Below, one piece after another: positions 60,819-64,000 of a stretch of DNA of 64,000 nucleotides. Within the stretch, counting starts at the first letter, position 1. The number at the start of each line of letters is the position of its first letter. Origin of the DNA: Henricia sp. BOLD:AAB3569 (lineage: Eukaryota; Echinodermata; Asteroidea; Spinulosida; Echinasteridae); NCBI GenBank assembly GCA_037783545.1, contig JBBELK010000372.1, forward strand, positions 372,001-436,000, read 5' to 3'. The position numbers were made by a program, and so were the translations under genes. The notes under the pieces are model-generated. The model was not told the origin of the DNA, ran no database searches, and worked only from the letters and a program-made list of their open reading frames with translations.

Positions 60819-60862
60819 TTAGTGCAGTGAGATTTCTGCTGTAGGGCCTACATGTATACATG

Positions 60863-61108
60863 TACAGTTGAAGTCAGAAGTATAAATGCAACCAAGTGTT
60901 AAAACTGGTGTGCTTACACCATTTTTGTAACAGTATTTACTAAAGTCTTGATTTTGTGGAATTCCTCACTTGCATGCAGTACATGTACTTAAAAACATAG
61001 CTTGTACACCTTGCAATGGTTCGGGTAGTCCTGTTTACCATTTCGGGTGATGATGGTACTGGTAGTGGTGTACATGTACATGTATTTATAGATCTGATTT
61101 CAACTGTA
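60863..61108. mobile_element. Tc1/mariner-type MITE (copy 2)
   Basis: TACAGTTGAAGTCAGAAGTA at the left, GATTTCAACTGTA at the right; the interior is shared with copy 1, for example GGAATTCCTCAC and CCTTGCAATGGTTCGGGTAG. It differs from copy 1 by several GTACAT insertions. Confidence 0.85.
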
Positions 61109-61215
61109 TGTACGTCATGTACATGTAGGTACTACACACATGGCGTATTAAAGTGTTCAGTACTGTCCCAAAATGGTACTGTCTTCAAAAGCCAAGTTGA
61201 CTTTTCCCTCAAAAT

Positions 61216-61562
61216 CCCTGTCCGCATTGGACTAATTTTTGTAAAACTGACGGAGATCGTTGTTACATGTAATTTGACAACATTTGCGGTAGTCCTTTGC
61301 GGATGGCGGGAAAATGCCTAAAATTGTAAAGTGTCGACTGTCGATTGTAATTTTTATGCTAGTACATGTATGTTATGCTAGCTGGCTCGCATAAGAATTA
61401 CATTGCCAGTTTTACATCGCTGGCAGACGGGCAGTATAATGTATCGTACATGTAAAACCATGCTAGAACACACATTGTGGTCATGTAACTTCTGTGTGGA
61501 ACTGAATGATGAGGTGACGCGTTATAGGTTTTATCAAAATTAGTCCAATGCGGACACGGCTA
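61216..61562. mobile_element. Inverted-repeat element, TGTCCGCATTGGACT ends (copy 2)
   Basis: CTGTCCGCATTGGACTAATT at the left, AATTAGTCCAATGCGGACAC at the right. The interior is mostly unlike copy 1. Confidence 0.85.
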
Positions 61563-62045
61563 AAGATGCATACCGTACCTGTGGGTAATTCCCAAAATTA
61601 GGGGTCCAAAATGTTTGGTGTCCCAGTTACGTACGACACTCTCTGCTTCAAAAATCACCACTTACATGTATGACCACAAATTCTCAGTAATGGACTGTGG
61701 CCTGTGATTATAGGGGGCAGCATCATTTTTTTCAATATTTTGTTTTCTGATTCCTGAAAAATATTAAAAACCAAAGACCATAAAGGCTTATAATTTACTC
61801 CATGGTATTGAATAGGAGGTTCGTGTCTCGGGTTACCTACGCCAATGAAGATTTGCTGTAGAATGAGTTTGCATTAACCTTGGTGCCATACATGTACAAT
61901 GTATCTACACACAAACATTAAATTTGAGTGGCATTTGTACAAATAAAAATAATTATTTTCTACTGGGAAACCACTTTCAATCATTAAAAACACATGGAAA
62001 TCTTAAAAAGCATGTCACACTTTTGGACCACTAATTTTGGGAATT

Positions 62046-63032
62046 CAGGCCTCAAATTTCGCAGTTTTTAGGGCAAGGCCACTTTGGCCTTGCATGAAGG
62101 CAAATTAGAAAGGGCACCGAGGCCACAAGGCGGGGCACTAAGGCCAACTTTAGTTTTGAAAAAGGGCAACAAGGCCACAAGGAAAAAACAATGAAAACAA
62201 ATGTTTGTTTGGAGTCGAGTAGGTCTGGTGGCAAAGTCTATACACAAAGGAATTGGGGCCGAGTCGGTCTGGGGCCGAGTTTATACACAAATGAATTGGG
62301 GCCGAGTCGGTCTGGGGCCGAGTTTATACACAAAGGAATTGGGGCCGAGTCGGTCTGGGGCCGAGTTTGTACACAAGGCAATTCGGGCCGAGTTGGTCTG
62401 GGGCCGAGTTTGTACACAAGGCAATTGGGGCCGAGTTGGTCTGGGGCCGAGTTTGTACACAAGGCAATTGGTGCCGAGTTTGTTTGGACAAAACGTTTTC
62501 GCCACGCACGCCACGCCGGTAAAACTGGGCGGTATACCCAGTACATGTACATGTACCTGACGAATACCAGTGAAAGCATAATGCAAATACTGGCTTATGT
62601 ACTTTTTTCCTTCCATGCGCTGGTGTACATACCCACCATAGACGATGTATGAGCTGTGCATGTGGCTTATCAGTGCAGTACATGTACATGTACATTACTG
62701 TACGTGTACCGTACATGCATTGACGACCGACTGCGTGCCATAGTCGAGTCACGGGGCGCGCGCGCTGTGCTCTCGCTTGTTGATATGATGTTCGTTCAGT
62801 TTCTAGGAATTTTGGCAGAGTTTATACCCGTGGCCGTACGCGTACCGCGGTACACTTCGAGTGTCGTTTATCACCCATTTTATCTTGATGCAAAAAAGGG
62901 GCACGACGGCCATCGGCGAAAAAAGGCAGGGCATTTTTGGCCGTGAAAGGGCAACATTTTTGAGGGGCATCAAGGTCAGTAAGAGGGGCATCGGCGGCCA
63001 TGGCCGTCGTGGCCGCCGTGAAATTTGAGCCC
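62046..63032. mobile_element. hAT-like non-autonomous element nested in an older repeat
   Basis: CAGGCCTCAAATTTCGCAG at the left, GTGAAATTTGAGCCC at the right, flanked by 8-bp duplications TGGGAATT (62,038-62,045 and 63,033-63,040). An 8-bp duplication with CAGG.. ends fits the hAT superfamily. It carries a 43-bp minisatellite, GTACAT runs and inverted AAGGCCAC / GGCCGTC blocks. No transposase is seen. Confidence 0.8.
62205..62495. repeat. 43-bp minisatellite, about 6.5 units
   Basis: Unit: GGGGCCGAGTCGGTCTGGGG, CCGAGTTTATACACAAAGGA, ATT. Later units change TATACACAAAGG to TGTACACAAGGC. It lies inside the hAT-like element. 43 is not a multiple of 3, so the long ORFs across it are not evidence of protein coding. 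Confidence 0.9.
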
Positions 63033-63629
63033 TGGGAATTACCCATGTACATTTGCAAACTTGACCACATGTATACATGTACGGTAGGCTATGCATTTTG
63101 TACATGGTATTTACATGCTACATGTAGCCTTGACTGCAGACACATGGCACAATGTCAAAAAATTAATGCAGTCTCGTTCTGTTTACTGTCTTTTTAGGAA
63201 GCAATTGCATGACCATTGTGGGTGCTGCCTTGCCCCATTGTGTACTTGAAGTGATACGTAAATTCTGTTCTTTGCACTTTACATGCACCATTGGGGTCAA
63301 GCATGTAAGGGCTTGGGATATGTGTGGCTAATTCCACACAAATTGAGGTTTAGCTACAGTAGATGTATTTGTGCATGTGCAATACCAAATTATAAAGTGG
63401 GGCTTTATAAGTGGATCATAGGGATTTTTGTGCTTCAAAAGTACCGTATAGTGTACTGTATATACAGTGTACATGTAATTGCCCCACTTTTCTGTGGCTG
63501 CACCACGCAAAGTGAATGTTCATTGGACCAAAATCACACAAAAAACAGGCTAGGCCTAAATAAAAATTGTCTGCACTCTCAAGATTAAACTTTTTTTTCC
63601 CTTTAAATCATTTTTGCCAAGAAATATTA

Positions 63630-64000
63630 AGGTACTGTGGCCGAGTGGTTTGGGTTGTTGGCATGCAACACTCGGTTAAAAACTTGGGGTTGTGGGTTCG
63701 ACACCCGGCCGTGGTACCTGTGCCCTTAAAGACCATTGCTCTATCCTTAGGAAGGGATGTACAGCCGTTGGTCCAGTGTGTTGTGTAATGCATAAGATCC
63801 AGAGCACGCTTTTGTAAAGAGTAAAGAGATTCCCCAGTGTCTCTGGCCATTGGCTGCCAATGGTGCCACCCACAGGTCTGCATATTGTACACACGGTATC
63901 TCGATGTTTAGGTGGGAGACACATGTACATACATGTATGTAGCTTCACAAAACCCATTATAATGTGCATTGCACGTGAACATATCCATCATGTGGAATAT
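63630..64000 (+). mobile_element. tRNA-derived SINE, truncated by the window edge
   Basis: CTGTGGCCGAGTGGTTTGGG head and TGTGGGTTCGACACCCGGCC B box, then the same body as the 52.1-kb copy, including GATCCAGAGCACGC and CTGCCAATGGTGCCACCCAC. It lacks the GAGCAAGGCACTTAA block, an internal deletion. Confidence 0.8.

Larger units (their letters stand above)
61586..63049. mobile_element. ATTAGGGGTCC element (copy 3), split by a hAT-like insertion
   Basis: GGTAATTCCCAAAATTAGGG at 61,586 and the mirrored TAATTTTGGGAATT at 62,032; the last bases (GGGAATTACC) reappear at 63,034 beyond the inserted element 62,046-63,032. Comparison with 32,993-33,410 shows the original junction. Confidence 0.85.
50618..64000 (+). 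other. MYPT intron 1 (incomplete, at least 13.4 kb)
   Basis: From the GTAAGTAA donor to the window end there is no second ankyrin-repeat exon. The intron holds SINEs at 52.1 and 63.6 kb, tRNA-like heads at 56.7-57.1 kb, the poly-G tract, pogo-like, Tc1-like and hAT-like elements. 50,620-51,500 and 53,000-53,400 show nothing recognisable. Confidence 0.6.

Noticed and set aside
62191-62752. Several overlapping 113-153 aa open frames on both strands
   Set aside because: They are generated by a 43-bp minisatellite that stays open in several frames; the unit is not a multiple of three.

Overview
This is a eukaryotic genomic window with long, AT-rich introns and a very heavy load of short non-autonomous transposons. 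Tails of the LINE/SINE type ending in an ATTTATATAGCGC block plus (ATT)n, tRNA-headed SINEs and frequent TACATGTA runs suggest a marine invertebrate, possibly an echinoderm or another non-vertebrate deuterostome. The organism cannot be fixed from the sequence alone. I see no prokaryotic features, operons or CRISPR arrays.

Left half (about 1.0-36.4 kb, minus strand): an ANKIB1 orthologue, an RBR-type (RING-between-RING) E3 ubiquitin ligase with N-terminal ankyrin repeats. I could place 19 coding exons with GT-AG boundaries and check the reading phase across 17 consecutive junctions. They give residues 1-865 (myristoylation-type N terminus, ankyrin repeats, RING1, IBR, RING2 with its catalytic Cys, helical Ariadne-like region, ubiquitin-interacting motif). 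A second ubiquitin-interacting motif lies on a detached exon near 1.1 kb; the C terminus is probably beyond the left edge.

Middle (about 36.4-50.35 kb): an intergenic interval between two divergent genes, filled with inverted-repeat elements and tandem arrays, with several TGACGTCA (CRE-like) sites. The upstream non-coding exon and promoter of ANKIB1 should lie here.

Right (50,348 onward, plus strand): first coding exon of a myosin phosphatase targeting subunit (PPP1R12/MYPT family), with a PP1-docking KVKF motif and the start of the ankyrin repeats. Its first intron runs at least 13.4 kb to the end of the window.

Between the exons I recognise roughly two dozen repeat families: at least five foldback families ending in TTAA, a Tc1-like pair with Sleeping-Beauty-type ends, a hAT-like element with an 8-bp target duplication nested in an older element, tRNA-derived SINEs, a 5'-truncated LINE abutting an ANKIB1 splice donor, minisatellites and G-rich tracts. 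The most interesting local events are three copies of an ANKIB1 splice acceptor plus partial exon, an exon whose phase would stop the protein unless it is skipped, and the LINE adjoining exon 14. I did not find a convincing novel multi-gene system.
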